NCBI GenBank assembly: GCA_021441665.1 | Contig: JAGYYN010015249.1 | Location: forward strand, 1-30,760 | Reading direction: 5' to 3' | From: Euplotes cf. woodruffi 2 WChen-2021 | Lineage: Eukaryota > Ciliophora > Spirotrichea > Euplotida > Euplotidae | Length of the DNA: 30,760 bases | Part shown: piece after piece, positions 10,553 through 21,270 of the stretch | Layout: every line of letters starts with the position of its first letter | How positions within the stretch are numbered: the first letter of the stretch is position 1 | Made by a program: the position numbers and the translations under genes | The notes under the pieces: model-generated | What the model saw: the letters and a program-made list of their open reading frames with translations, nothing else | Told to the model about the DNA's origin: nothing | The model's database searches: none

Positions 10553-10660
10553 TTCTTCTGTTATTATTTAATTTTAATTTTATTTTCATTTAAACTATGA
10601 AAAGTAATATTTTTAGTACTTAATTGACAATTAAGAGCACTTTTGCAGTTATTTATGCTG

Positions 10661-11526
10661 TTAATATCCTTTTTCTCTCCACGCATACTCTCGTTCAAGC
10701 AGCATATTATAAAATTCTTTTTCCTTATCGAATCAAAGGGCAGAGACTGCTCAGTAATCGACTTCTCCAAATTCTTTAGTGTAGAAGTAGCTAAATGCAT
10801 CGATCACTTCCCCATGAGTTGCGACTATTATTGCTTCTGAAGGAGACTGGTCAACCGCACTAATTTCGTTCCAGTTTTCAATCATACGGTTGATGTAGTC
10901 CATTGAGCGCTTCCAGCACTTAGACTGGGATTCAGCTCCATGCTCAATCATTTCGTCTTTGTATTTCTGAGAGTCGATGATTTCGATGTCTTCAAGGTCG
11001 CGGAAGTAAAACGCTCGCTTTTGAGTGACGCAATGCTCAAGTCTATCAGAATCTTCTCAGCACTGTTCTCCTAGGTGGTTTCACTCAGACCTGAGTTCAA
11101 GTTCATTTAGCGACAGCGGCATGTAGTGCTTCGTAACGATATCGATAAACCCGTCGTGAGTCTCGACTTGATTCACGTTACATTTCTGAGCAATAAACAT
11201 GGCTGTTTGCAGGCAACGAATAAGAGGCGACGAGTAGATCTTAACTTTGCTGACATTCCACTTTGCCAGTAGCTGTTTGATCATCTCTCCAGTCTGTCTT
11301 GCTTGATCGCAACCTCTATCAGTGAGTTGTGCATCTCCTTTCCTCAGTTCCTTTTGCGTTGTTTTGTTCTAAATTTGCTTTTATTAATTTTAATTAATGC
11401 AGATCGAATAAATTGCATTTTAAGAAGTTTATCTGGTACCTTGTGATAAGCGAAATCTGACCTTTCCCCGTGTCTGCATAAAATAATGTATTTCAGCGCT
11501 TTTTCGTTTTGATTTATTTCCTCCAT
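10661..11526 (-). CDS. Histidine phosphatase (phosphoglycerate mutase-like) superfamily protein
   Basis: 258 residues after removing an 89-nt intron (11351-11439, GTACCA...AAAG). The catalytic RHG motif is at the N-terminus (YIILCRHGERSDF). GDAQLTDRGCDQARQTGEM follows as in branch-1 histidine phosphatases, then the SSPLIRCLQTA element. The second catalytic His lies in VATHGEVIDAF. All key motifs are present, so the enzyme is likely active on a phosphoester or phosphoprotein; the substrate is unknown. UGA codes Cys in GEQCCED and in DYCAVSALCF, and the latter fits the usual CS/CAV strand of this family. Stop TAA at 10661. No clear breakage motif separates it from its neighbour at 10552. Confidence 0.87.
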
Positions 11527-11616
11527 TTAATCTGCCGAATGAACTATATTATTTTGGAATTTCAAATATTGATACAGTTGAAGTAAATACGCAGGTTTGT
11601 TTGTACGTTCGGTCAT

Positions 11617-11626
11617 TATTGAATAC
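11617..11626 (+). promoter_or_regulatory. Candidate chromosome-breakage motif
   Basis: TATTGAATAC reads into the two-helix membrane protein gene, 16 bases before its stop at 11643. Confidence 0.4.
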
Positions 11627-11642
11627 AATATTATTTTTGTAA

Positions 11643-11957
11643 TTACTTCTCAAATCTAAGGTCGTCGAATACTTTAAGTCTCTGGTCAATCCAGTGTGTT
11701 TTGTACAGTCTCATTAAGTCTCTGTCTCCGAAGAAAACGTATCCGAGTAAAGATCCAGTGCAGTAGCCGCCTCCTGCAAGGAAAACAAGCTGCAAGAAAG
11801 CACGAGTATTCGGAATCATATTCACACCGGCGTGGACTTTGTTCCAGCTGATGTAGGTGATGAGTCCTTGGAAACCGAAGAAGATTCCGCCAAGTTGCTT
11901 CCATGGGGCTCCGTATGCCTTTAGTTCTTCTGATTGGGTAATTGGTCTTACAGACAT
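11643..11957 (-). CDS. Small two-helix membrane protein, possibly mitochondrial
   Basis: 104 residues from ATG 11957 to TAA 11643, with no intron and no UGA. Two hydrophobic segments are visible: GGIFFGFQGLITYISW and LQLVFLAGGGYCTGSLLGYV. The second has a Gly-rich GGGYCTGSLLG helix and is followed by a charged FFGDRDLMRLYKTHW tail. The pattern (short, two helices, basic/aromatic tail) resembles supernumerary subunits of ciliate respiratory complexes, but I do not recognise the family and offer that only as a lead. Codon use is rather GC-ending, suggesting good expression. Confidence 0.7.
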   Translation of the reverse strand: MSVRPITQSEELKAYGAPWKQLGGIFFGFQGLITYISWNKVHAGVNMIPNTRAFLQLVFLAGGGYCTGSLLGYVFFGDRDLMRLYKTHWIDQRLKVFDDLRFEK

Positions 11958-12157
11958 ATTATTATAATTATTATAAATAATTTATTATATCAATCATTAA
12001 AATTATATTCACAAGTTTTTATGGGTTCAACTTACATATATTTTTAATTTTTAATTTTCGACCCGAACTGCTTTTTTACAAAAAAAAAATATTTGGAGAA
12101 GACAAACAACCTATATGTTTAGCACTTTTGCTTGAAATATTTTTAGTGATTTAAATC

Positions 12158-12813
12158 ATGGAAAACGTTATTACTGAGTTCACAAATAGATACTGAATCA
12201 AAGAAATCATTCCAAAGTTTAAGCAGTATTCAATCGAAATTTGAAACCAACTAGAAACAACTGACAAATCGAAGATTAACCAGAATTGCTCAAGTGGAAA
12301 TGCAAAAATATGTATGATTTGTCGCAATTCTTCAACTTATTTGTGTTGGTTGACTTTATTAAGAATTTGTATAGAACTGAATTTTACGAAGTTAAATACT
12401 GGTGATATGTCAATAAGCTCAATAAAATTCATTTTGACCAAAGATTTGCAAAGATTAGCAAAACTACCGAGCAGCTGCAAGAAGAAAGCATTATTAAGTA
12501 CGACTCAAATTCTGCAAAGTGGAACGAACTTATTTCAAACATGAAAAAGCTCTCTGAAAACAATGACGCAAAAGATCAAGAAGTTGCTAAAATATGAAGA
12601 AAAATTAAAGAATTCAAAACAGTTCAAAAATCAAGAGCTTTGACGAGAGATGCTATTTCGAATATTAATAATTTAATCAAAGCTTTCACTGAAAAATTAA
12701 CTGCAAAATCGATTTTAGAGCAAATTGAGACTGAAAGCCAAAGTAAAATAGGTAGAGCATTATATAAAAATTTATTTAGAAATTCCGAATATCATCCGAA
12801 TTGGTTACAGTAA
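12158..12813 (+). CDS. Helical protein with an unresolved frame change near its N-terminus
   Basis: Two open frames lie in series. From ATG 12158 a frame reads MENVITEFTNRYCIKEIIPK to about 12290. From about 12280 another frame reads LKWKCKNMYDLSQFFNLF and continues for about 175 residues of Lys/Glu/Asn-rich helix to TAA 12811-12813 (or splices at the GTAAGT overlapping that stop). The step between frames is not +1 at a stop, so the local frameshift system does not explain it, and I found no phase-correct intron. Options are an ATG at 12307 as the true start, a missed eliminated segment, a sequence error, or a decayed gene. UGA occurs in both parts. Family unrecognised. Confidence 0.45.
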
Positions 12814-13150
12814 GTATTTAAGGTTATAACTTAGCAATAAAGTTAAAACATAAATTGATAAAAATAAGTTCAAAACTCCACTAATAAATTATAAATAATT
12901 TTTAATAGTCTCAATTCTTGTGCTAATAGAACGTTACATACTGAGGCTTAACTAAACACAGCTTAGGTTGAGGGTAATTTCACATTTGCCATTAATCTTT
13001 CTCATTATTAATTCGATATTAAGCTTATGGCTCAATTTATTTATTATTTAACTACAAAAGTTGCGAAAATGAAGAAGCACGAAAAAAGTTGATATAACAT
13101 TAATATTTAAGCTACTAACTCATATATTGTTACTCTTGCCCGTGTGTTAG
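12814..13150. other. AT-rich intergenic stretch
   Basis: No gene was seen between the helical gene and the ATG at 13151. If the GTAAGT at 12811 is used, a short last exon could extend to about 12850. Confidence 0.4.
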
Positions 13151-13897
13151 ATGCCGAGTTTATCAATATATTTAAATAGATTTGTTCGCCAACTGCTACA
13201 AGTCGATTCTGCTCGCCAGAACCATAAATAAAGGTAAGTCGTCCTGATCTTCAACTTCAGCCTCGCAAAGTTTTAAGCGAGACTCAACTGCTGCCGCTGC
13301 TGAACTTGATGCTGAGCGGCGGAAGCTCAGCGAGTGGCAGCAGGACATCAAGACTCAGGAAGATATCCTTAACCACCGGCTTGAAAAATTAAAACTACGT
13401 GAGGAAGGGATTTGCGAGCGAGAATCAAGAGCGAAAGCAAGAGAACTGAAGCTCAGTTTGCTTAAGACTGAACTCGAAAAGCAGCAGAACGAACTCAACA
13501 ACAGAAAGCGAGAGACTGATAGTGATGGACGGCATGATAGACTCACTGATAAACGTTCGACGAACTATGGCAGTTTGAGAGAGAAATCAATCGACAGTAC
13601 TGGTAATGTTGGGACTTATATGCCATTTAGAGACAAATAATGAACAGCAAAATGATGATAGTATTGAGTTCGGTAGCGTACTTGATGAAGTACATAAAGC
13701 AGTAAACAAAAAAGAACCGAAAAAGAAGACAACAAAAGGCCAAAAATAACAAAACAGGAAAGTCCAGAAAACGACAGAACAATTCAGAAGATCAGATGAG
13801 TGAGACTATTATAACGCTTAACAATATTCATACAGATCTCGGAGTACTAATCAAGAAGACTTCAAAAAGGGGAAGAAAAAACAAGAGCAACTCATAG
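13151..13897 (+). CDS. Coiled-coil protein requiring three +1 frameshifts
   Basis: ATG 13151 reads MPSLSIYLNRFVRQLLQVDS and reaches AAA-TAA-A at 13226-13231. In +1 it becomes a long coiled coil (EDILNHRLEKLKLREEGICE, LLKTELEKQQNELNNRKRE). It meets AAA-TAA-T at 13635-13640, continues NEQQNDDSIEFGSVLDEVHK, meets AAA-TAA-C at 13744-13749, and ends in a basic tail (LIKKTSKRGRKNKSNS) with TAG at 13895-13897. With three shifts the model closes at 247 residues. Each AAA-TAA joins two open, charge-rich frames, so this is much stronger evidence for decoding than a single case. Codons in the coiled coil are GC-richer than the flanks. Family unrecognised; the coiled coil suggests a structural or binding role. 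Confidence 0.72.
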
Positions 13898-13903
13898 ATT
13901 TTT

Positions 13904-13913
13904 CATTTCAATT
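13904..13913 (-). promoter_or_regulatory. Candidate chromosome-breakage motif (near match)
   Basis: The minus strand reads AATTGAAATG, one base off the consensus tail. It points into the triple-frameshift gene, 6 bases after its stop. It faces the copy at 13936. Confidence 0.4.
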
Positions 13914-13935
13914 ATTTATTCTTTATCATACTGAA

Positions 13936-13945
13936 AATTGAAAGT
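13936..13945 (+). promoter_or_regulatory. Candidate chromosome-breakage motif (near match)
   Basis: AATTGAAAGT reads into the convergent gene that ends at 13961. It and the motif at 13904 form a facing pair between two convergent stops. Confidence 0.4.
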
Positions 13946-13960
13946 TTTAAAATTAGCAAT

Positions 13961-15894
13961 TTACAGGAGCAACATGGCTTTGAAGTAGTGTCTGCTGTTA
14001 ACTAAGTTTAGGTCTTCCAAAACTGCAACCAGCTCTTTAGCTATATTTGTTACAAACGATAAGCAACTCAAAATAAGGAATTCTTGCTCAAAATAATAAT
14101 TACCAGTAATTTGAATAGGCGGTTTGTGAACAAGTTTAAGCTTATCTTGGATACTTAGTTCACTGAAGAACTTCCTATCAACCTCTATAGCAATGACAAG
14201 TGCAAATTACCAATATTCGAGGAAAAGTGCACATTCAGCACTTTATCTGGATGCACTTCATTATCTTCAGGTTTCATTGGAGTTGGAATTTCTTGGGCTT
14301 TTTGTTGACTTTGACTGTTAATTGTCTGAGATCCAGAAAATATCGAGCCTACTAAAATATTTTCAAATCATAAATAAACTAAACAAATCTTCGTTGGGTG
14401 TACTATACCTTTAGCAGTATTAATATTTGCTTGATTTTGCGTTTGCTAAAGTAATATTGAGTCTCGAAGTTCTTACCTTCAAGTCTCTTTTGTTGTGTGC
14501 AAGTAACTGGTCGAGTGCTTCTGATGCTTTTCTTCTTTGTTCATCAAGCTCATTTCCAGTTATTGACTTGCTACTAAACTGTTTTTCAGGTTTATTAGGG
14601 TAGAACTCCTTTAAATCGTCTTGTTTAAAAGTTCTGTTTTTAAGTTTTGAAATGAACTCGTTCATCTTTCTGAGATTATCAAACTCCTAACAAATTTTAT
14701 GAACTCTGCTTACCGTCTGTGTATTCACAATTCTCTGCTCTAGTTTATTTTTGCTGCTTATTGTAAGCATCTTGGTCTTCGAAGAAGCTCTTTAGCGGAT
14801 TACTGGTTCAAATCGTCAATAAAATTGGGTTATAGTGATAAATCACATTTGGTGTCTGGTACCTTACGATACCGAGTTGGTTTGGCAGTGGATTCGAGCT
14901 GGTCAGATACATCGACATATTCGCAATCCTAGCCTTTTGGATACACTTTTGAATGATCTGGTAGACAAACGAATAGGTGCTGTTTGCGAGACATTTAATA
15001 GCCTCTTCAGTTGCGTACTTTATCGACGTGTGCTTCATTGCTTCATACATTTTAGGCTTAAGTACTTCAGGGTCTGAAAGCTCGTATACTTTGGTCTTCT
15101 GTGTTTGAACCTTTTCTTTCTCTGGCGAGCTATTATAAAAATCAGAAAGATGGTAAGAATTAAAGCTATATCTAATGTAACAATCGGCCTCCTACTCTCC
15201 TTTTCGAATTATTTGCTTTTGCCTTTTCATGTCAAAGTCAATATCGGTTTTCTGTGGTTCACTGTCGCTATCGTTATCCTTTATGATCGTGATGTCGTCT
15301 AGAGAATAGTGTACAGAAAGTAGTGAGATTTTACCTAAGTCTTCTTCATCGTTGATATCACATATTTCTTGAAACTCATCGTCATCCTCTGATATTTTCT
15401 TCCTTTTACTAGAATTTATTGAGCTTGAATGCAGGCTTAGTGATGACTGCGAACGCTCACCCGGTTTCTATACTAAGTATTTAAACTATGCTTTATCGAA
15501 TTCAAGAGGTGTTACTGAGGTTTGAACTTACGACGTTTTTCATGAAAGTCTTTATCTTCACAACCCCTTGATTTGCACTTGCTAAGTTTTATTTATTCGT
15601 TATGCGTAATTAGTTAATTTTTGAAATATCACAAATACTTTTCGCTTAAATTTACATGCATCATTAAGCTATTTTTTATCGATAAAATACTGAAATTTAA
15701 GTTTTTACTAATATACTTTATCAAGTAGCAATTAATATTAATCAAAATGCTCGATTTCACTTTTAGTATTTATCATATATACGGATTGTGGTCGAACCTT
15801 TTATAGATTTCCTTTTCTCCTTCTCCTTCGTCTTTGCTTCATCTTCTTTCTTTTTAGGATTAAAAACAGACTTTGATACGTTTCCTTTTGGCAT
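13961..15894 (-). CDS. Many-intron, probably nuclear helical protein; one +1 frameshift
   Basis: A core model from ATG 15543 closes at 398 residues with eight introns: 15468-15531, 15299-15334, 15130-15195, 14790-14867, 14687-14713 (27 nt), 14446-14476, 14352-14408 and 14185-14210 (26 nt). It has one shift at AAA-TAA-A (14745-14750). A further 5' exon (15798-15894, MPKGNVSKSVFNPKKKEDEA) joins in phase across 15582-15797, giving about 443 residues; it could instead be a separate 43-codon gene ending 15763. The protein has a basic N-terminus, acidic linkers (SEDDDEFQEI), a helical segment (YATEEAIKCLANSTYSF) that might be histone-fold-like, a second helical block (NELDEQRRKASEALDQL) and a C-terminal domain ending HYFKAMLLL. 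A TFIID-type subunit is a weak guess. Confidence 0.65.
15582..15797 (-). other. Candidate long 5' intron, or spacer
   Basis: 216 AT-rich bases between two phase-compatible exons. The donor is GTTCGA, which is weak, and the acceptor is AACTTAG. If the upstream 43-codon ORF is independent, this is intergenic. Confidence 0.35.
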
Positions 15895-16170
15895 TAATTA
15901 TAAAAGTTCAATTATTCGATGCTTAAAACCATAAGGGCTTTTGTATTAAATTAAATGTCAAGTTTATATTTAATTTTGCATGGTGGTAAAATTTATTAAA
16001 CTGCAATCGCACTAGTTTTCGTATTAGTTTTCAGTGATTGAGTGAGATCGAATATTCTAGATTAGTTTAATACTAATATATCAAATATGAAATCCTCCAC
16101 AAACTCAAAAATTATCAAGAGATTATCATCGAATTTAAGTTACGGGCATTTTCAATCTCTTTAGCTGGAA

Positions 16171-16933
16171 TTATTGGTCTTCTACGTTCAGGGCTAAAAA
16201 ATTTAGTAAAAATAAAATAGTTGCGATAAAAAATACCTTCATCATCTTCCTTCCACAACGAAAGATTTTCTTTGAGTAACTCGACAATTGAAAGTGCGTC
16301 TTTTGCATCATCATTATCCATATCGTCGATATTCTCTTTGGCTGAGTTCAAAGCATCTTCTGCTAAACTGCAAGCTTTTGGGATGTCCGACTGGACTTCG
16401 TAGTAAAACACAGAGCAGTTTAAAGCAAGACCGAGTTTAGTCGAGCTGTATGGCTTAAGTTCCTTTGCAGCTTCGGTAGCTTTGTCATAGAATTCTTTAG
16501 CTCCTGCTTTCACTTCCTCGAGAAGGGCCCCTTCAGCAGATTCAGCGATATATCTGTGGTAATCTGCAATCATTTTTAAATAAAATGTCTTTCCTTCTGC
16601 ATCAGTTGCTTTGGGCAAGGCTTTATTTTTAACAATTTTGATAACTCGTTTGCACTGCTGTTCGAGATCCTTTTCGATTTGTTCTCTGTACTGCTTACAG
16701 CTATCACTGTACTCAGCGTATTTTTTATTGGTTTCAATGGCGCCAACAGTTCTTCAAGCAGATCTATTAGCGCTGATTAAGTTTTTGAATCCAACTGAGA
16801 GTAGGTTTCTTTCTTCAGGGCTAAGGTCTTCTGACTTTAAGTCGATGACTTCCTCCAAAAACTCAACCATGTCGTCGTACCTCTCTGCTTGGTCAGCAAC
16901 TCTGGCCATGAATATCTTGCTCTTAACCGACAT
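16171..16933 (-). CDS. 14-3-3 protein
   Basis: 239 residues, close to the family's usual 240-260. Starts MSVKSKIFMARVADQAERYD (helix A-B) and carries ERNLLSVGFKN, DAEGKTFYLKMIADYHRYIAE, PYSSTKLGLALNCSVFYYEV and ENLSLWKEDDE, all family hallmarks. A 43-nt intron (16194-16236) precedes the last codons ALNVEDQ and TAA at 16171. Basic phosphopeptide-binding residues are present: Lys in helix C (FKN), Arg in the Arg-Thr after the UGA, and the RY pair in DYHRYIAE. One UGA sits where most 14-3-3 proteins have Trp (SSWRV); under the euplotid code it is Cys (NRSACRTVGAIE). 14-3-3 dimers bind phosphoserine proteins in signalling and the cell cycle. Confidence 0.95.
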
Positions 16934-16967
16934 CTTTATTAATTCAAAATTTCACTTATTTTTTTGC

Positions 16968-16977
16968 CATTGAAAAG
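16968..16977 (+). promoter_or_regulatory. Candidate chromosome-breakage motif (near match)
   Basis: CATTGAAAAG reads rightward toward the kelch gene that starts near 17.1 kb. A TTCAA core faces the other way at 16943-16947, just upstream of the 14-3-3 start. Confidence 0.35.
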
Positions 16978-17133
16978 GACCGAAAAGCAGGAAAAAAGAT
17001 CGGGACTGCATTTTTATATCAAAAAATACGCGTTTTACCGATGGAACCAAATACAGTCTCTTTCATCATTTTTGCAGCTTAAAAACATCGCGATTCTGCA
17101 GGCGGAAATTTGTAGTTTTTTTTACTGAGAGCA

Positions 17134-18872
17134 GGCTTTTTTGGAACTGACTGTAGAGCCGAAATCGGGTGAGACAGACATGAGGACAGAGAAGCCGTGG
17201 CTGCTGGAAGAGACGGCAAGATGAAGTGAAGACAGTGAGTTGAAGAGGGTGCCAAGGGAAAGAGGGACCAGGTGGTCAGAGATGGGGTCTTTGAAGCTGT
17301 CCACGAGATGTTTAGACAGGCTAGAGCCAATTTAGACGCGGTTTTGGATGTTAAGAAGGACGAGATTAGGAATTGATTGACAGTTAAGGAGAAGCTTAAG
17401 AGATTTTTTGATATGAGGAAGGCTGATGCTGTGAACTTGGAACGCAGGTTTAAGGAGAGGATATGTCATTCTAAGACTTTGATGAAGTTGATAAGGAAGG
17501 ATTTGATGCCACACAATTATAGAGCAATGCTAAGGCAAAAAATGGCACAGAATATTATGAAACAACCGCAGATGTTACAAAGTTTATCTTCAATACAACA
17601 ACAATTGTCTATTGAGAAACCAGCTCAGTTAGAGAATTTTGAAACACTCCCTGATTATTTCGGGCCAGCTTCAAGACCTGGATGCATCCCTCCGCCTTCT
17701 TTGTATCAACAGCACGTTTATAGACAAGAAATAGAATATCACAAAGTTCAAAATATTGTCGCATTTCCTCCGCCTCAATTAAAAGCAATTAAATGTGCAG
17801 AAGGAGAAGATAAACCGTTATCTCCTTTTGATTCCTTCAAATTTAATTCAAATTGAGAGTGACCATTTAAGCAATTCGCTACAGTCATTCGAAAAATATT
17901 TATTTTTATTTATATTAAAATTTACCAATTATAAAAAGAATAATTAAAATCTATTTACGAGTGAAATATTTTGTGAACGGCTGTATCCAAGAGTCTGTTG
18001 AAGAATACGACTCAGTATACAATAACTTTTTTACATTACTAAACGACAATCTGCACAGAGTGAGTCTCCAAAGTCACCTCATAACTCCTGCAATCCTGGG
18101 AGTCCCATCGATTCTAATGTGTCGGATCGCGTATCTGCCTGACGATACAGTGTACATCATAGGAGGCACTTCTGACTTCGATTACTCAGTAGTCAGCAAG
18201 AAAGTATTTCTCGTGAACACAAAGGAAGGAAACTTCTACAACGCGCAGCAAATGGCGACTCCTCGATGCAACTTCGGTGTCTGCGTCAACCCCCTCAACA
18301 AAACAATTTTTGTTGCTGGAGGAGATCTCAGTCTCTCCGAGACAACAAACCACGTCGAAATGTACGACTGAGAGGAGAACGTCTGGATCGACCTCGGCAA
18401 CATGAAGGAAAGAAAGGCTGCAGTGGGGCTTTCGATAATAGGCCAGAAGTACTTGTACGCGTTTGGGGGAATTTGTAAAGAACGGTTTGAACAACCGCTC
18501 AGCGACAGAATCGAAAGACTCAGTCTTGTAGACGAAAATAAAAAGTGGGAGATGGTATCGCTGCTTCTTCCAAATCCTATCAGCGATATTGGATGAGTGC
18601 AAGCAAGCCCTGATGAAATCTTGCTGTTCGGCGGCTGGAATAAAGAACCGACTGATAAAATATTCATCATAAGAATTTATAATTTAGGACATTATATTGT
18701 CCACTACGAAAATAAAATGGAGAAGCCCGATTGATTTCCTCTAGGAGGAGCATTTTCTCTAGAAACCAAAGGGATGCGCATTTGTGGAAGAAAATATGTT
18801 CATATTTTTAACTGAGAAAAAATGAGCTTTACTTCTAGAGAGATATGAGAACGGGCAGTTCAGTTTAACTAA
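17134..18872 (+). CDS. Kelch-repeat protein with possible B-box-like finger and coiled coil
   Basis: The start is unresolved. From about 17134 a frame with UGA as Cys reads TDCRAEIGCDRHEDREAV and then KMKCRQCVEEG. The CxxH...CxxC pattern could be a B-box-like zinc finger as in TRIM-type proteins. A coiled coil follows (DVKKDEIRNCLTVKEKLKRF), then a Pro-rich linker (FPPPQLKAI). That frame ends at TAA 17932-17934, and a kelch frame opens by 17961. With only 27 bases and no breakage motif between, I infer one gene with an intron near 17880-17990. Kelch blades include VYIIGGTSDFD, IFVAGGDLSL, VEMYDCEENVWIDLG, YLYAFGGICKE and EILLFGGWNKE. UGA as Cys fits YDCEENVW. Stop TAA at 18870-18872. Confidence 0.68.
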
Positions 18873-19280
18873 TCTATTATTCTCTTAATTTAATTATTAG
18901 GATTATTATAATTATTTTATTAATCTTTTTCTAGTATTATAAAATAAATATGTATAAAAATGTATTTCTGAGTTAAAAGATTATTTACTTTTTTTATTGT
19001 CAATGAGTAAACTAATTTTTATTACTTCAGCTAAATAGTTTTTAGCAAATACTAAAATAAATATCATTATTTGAAAAGTCTATGAGCAGCTAGCCTAAAA
19101 CTTTTCGATCTTTATTTTAATTTAGATTTATTTTAAGACTTAAAGATATTTCTATTAATCTATTTAACAAAAATAACAGATTATAAAGACTATTTTTTAT
19201 TAATTCTTTAACTAAAACTCCTAATCCTGCTTTTAATCTAAAATAATCATTTGAATTAGCACAGATATCAAAACAAAATA
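18873..19280. other. AT-rich spacer between convergent genes
   Basis: About 400 very AT-rich bases with no ORF of note. TTGAA cores at about 19072 and 19251 read toward the TTC39-like gene. No RNA gene or repeat was recognised. Confidence 0.45.
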
Positions 19281-21251
19281 TTACGCTTTAAAATATGGAT
19301 AACCGGAAAGATTATCTTTAATTCTTTCAATTTTTCTAATGAGCGGCTTATCAAAGTCGTACCCTGACATTTTAGATATTTCTAAAAAGATTAAGACTTA
19401 TAAAAGAAATTGATACCTTTGATCAGTGCATTCACGCTGTCCATTAGTATTTTTGCTTCAATATTATTTGTCTGTAGTTCAGACTCCATATTCACCAGCT
19501 TTATCTTCAATATTTGGTAGTAAGAGTAAGCGACTAAATACTTCTCTCTTTTGATGTTTGACTTCATATCGATCACTTCATTAAAGTAGCCTCATGCTGC
19601 GGTTTCATTCCCCATCTCTGCTTGCAACTTACCTTTTAAGTAAGTGGCGTAAGCTCACAAATGATGGTCTTTAGATGTCTTGAGCTCTGGGACTAAAAGC
19701 TCCAGAGCTGAACCTGCTGACTCAAGACTGTTGGTTGAAATAAGATTGTACACCTTAAAAAGCTTCATTTCAAGATCTCACGGCTGCTTCTGGTACTCTC
19801 TGCCTATACGATTTGAGTTGTTACTTTTATACCGGATGGACTTACTTTTACGATATGCAAACTCGTCCCATGAATAATGATTTCTCTTGTAATTGCCAAC
19901 TGATTTCATTCATTCTAAAGCATTACTGCTGTCTCCAAGATAGTAGTATCAGCAGGCAAGTTGCCAATAGCACCAGGCTTTGTAGGTATTGCTCCTGTGG
20001 TTTGATAGGAACTCTTCAAAGAGATCCTTCGCTGCTTCAAAGCTATTGTTGAGATAGTGTCACCAGCCAATTTCGTACTTTCATATGTTTTCTATTTCAA
20101 AGAACTGGCATGAGCTTTCTAAACAGATCGAGAAGCGATCTATTGCTAAGCTGACGTCTCCTTGCTTTCGGGATAAATATCCCGCCATGTAGTAGTACAA
20201 AGCGCCATTTAGGGAGGACTCGGCTAGATCTTGGAAAAGTCGCTCACCAGCACTGATATCTTCTTTAAAGAAGCTTTCAATCCAAAGGAGAATGAGGCCT
20301 GCAAAATCAGACCTTCTTTTATTTTAACTCCAGTCATTGATATAGTTGTTCTATTGCCTTTTGCCTGTCTCCTGAAAGCCCGATAATAGACATGATCCAG
20401 TGGAAGCTTTTTGGCACCAGTGACAAGAAGAAGTTAAAGCATCCTGAGCCGATGAGGAAATGGCTCTAAATGCATAATTAGACTGAGTATGTCTGTTTAA
20501 TAATATAATTTCGGTAAGCTTACCATATACGCGGTGTCTTGCAAAAACGATATATGTTCTGAACTTCAATCTCTCGCGAATTCATTTAATTCAGCAAGGT
20601 GCTTATAGGCCTTCCAAGCATTTCTAATGTTATACGCAGCTTTGAGGTAAGAGCCTGATATCAGTTGCAGTAAAGGAACGACTGCGTTTAACTCACAAAC
20701 AATGGCTAAAGACTGAGCAGTGTAATTAATAACTTGTCCGTCTTGAAGTTGGACAGAGTTTGAGTTTATGCCGTCGATAATATCAAAATCTCATGTTTTT
20801 GATAGTAACGTATCAATATTTACTTTGCGTCCCTTTTTATCAGAATATCAGTCTCTTTTCCCAATGTACTTGAGAGCTGTACTGGATATTTAATTTTTAA
20901 GCAGCACTATTAATTATTTATTTGTAAAATTATTTATGAAGTATGCTAAACTGCGTATTCGACTGATTGATAGCACTAAAGATAGTAATTTATTCGGTAC
21001 CTTTTAGCAAGCTCTTTGTCTGCACTCAGCAATGCTGTCATAAAGCTAACTGCAATGGGTATTAGTGGTAGCGAAGGATCAATATCTTTATCACCAAACT
21101 TTGCAATATCGTAGTCTTGTGTTAGATCTCGCAAACTATCAAATTTTAGTGAAAATAGCAGCGAGTTTAACTGATCTGCCTTGTCATTTTGGGACTGGTA
21201 AATAGCTAAGCTATCATGTAGTCATGTTATAATTTTCTTTGCAGTTTGCAT
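19281..21251 (-). CDS. TTC39/Iml2-family tetratricopeptide protein, with a +1 frameshift
   Basis: 585 residues with introns at 20882-21000 (119 nt), 20466-20523 (58) and 19382-19416 (35), and a +1 shift at AAA-TAA-A (20319-20324). The arithmetic closes at TAA 19281. Family marks in order: DPSLPLIPIAVSFMTALLSA; SGSYLKAAYNIRNAWKAYKH; IGSGCFNFFLSLVPK with GLSGDRQKAIEQLYQ; then TPR helices (ALYYYMAGYLSRKQGD, CKYEIGWCHYLNN, KAWCYWQLACCYYYLG) and a C-terminal KMSGYDFDKPL. UGA decodes Cys at CKYE and GWCH, where human TTC39 proteins also have Cys. Fungal Iml2 is linked to lipid-droplet/inclusion clearance; the ciliate role is unknown. Confidence 0.88.
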
Positions 21252-21260
21252 ATTTTTGAG

Positions 21261-21270
21261 TTATTCAATT
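21261..21270 (-). promoter_or_regulatory. Candidate chromosome-breakage motif
   Basis: The minus strand reads AATTGAATAA, a full consensus match, pointing into the TTC39-like gene 10 bases upstream of its ATG. Confidence 0.45.

Noticed and set aside
4075-16933. UGA read as tryptophan (Blepharisma-type code)
   Set aside because: The 14-3-3 Trp position suggested it at first. But kelch (RQGH-UGA-A, YD-UGA-EENVW), TTC39 (GW-UGA-H), phosphatase (DY-UGA-AV) and LRR sites favour Cys. Blepharisma's heterotrich relatives have 15-16 nt introns, and the AAA-TAA shifts are a Euplotes trait.
18186-18670. Long minus-strand frames opposite the second kelch gene
   Set aside because: Antisense shadows of the kelch coding sequence, with no domain and unlikely composition.
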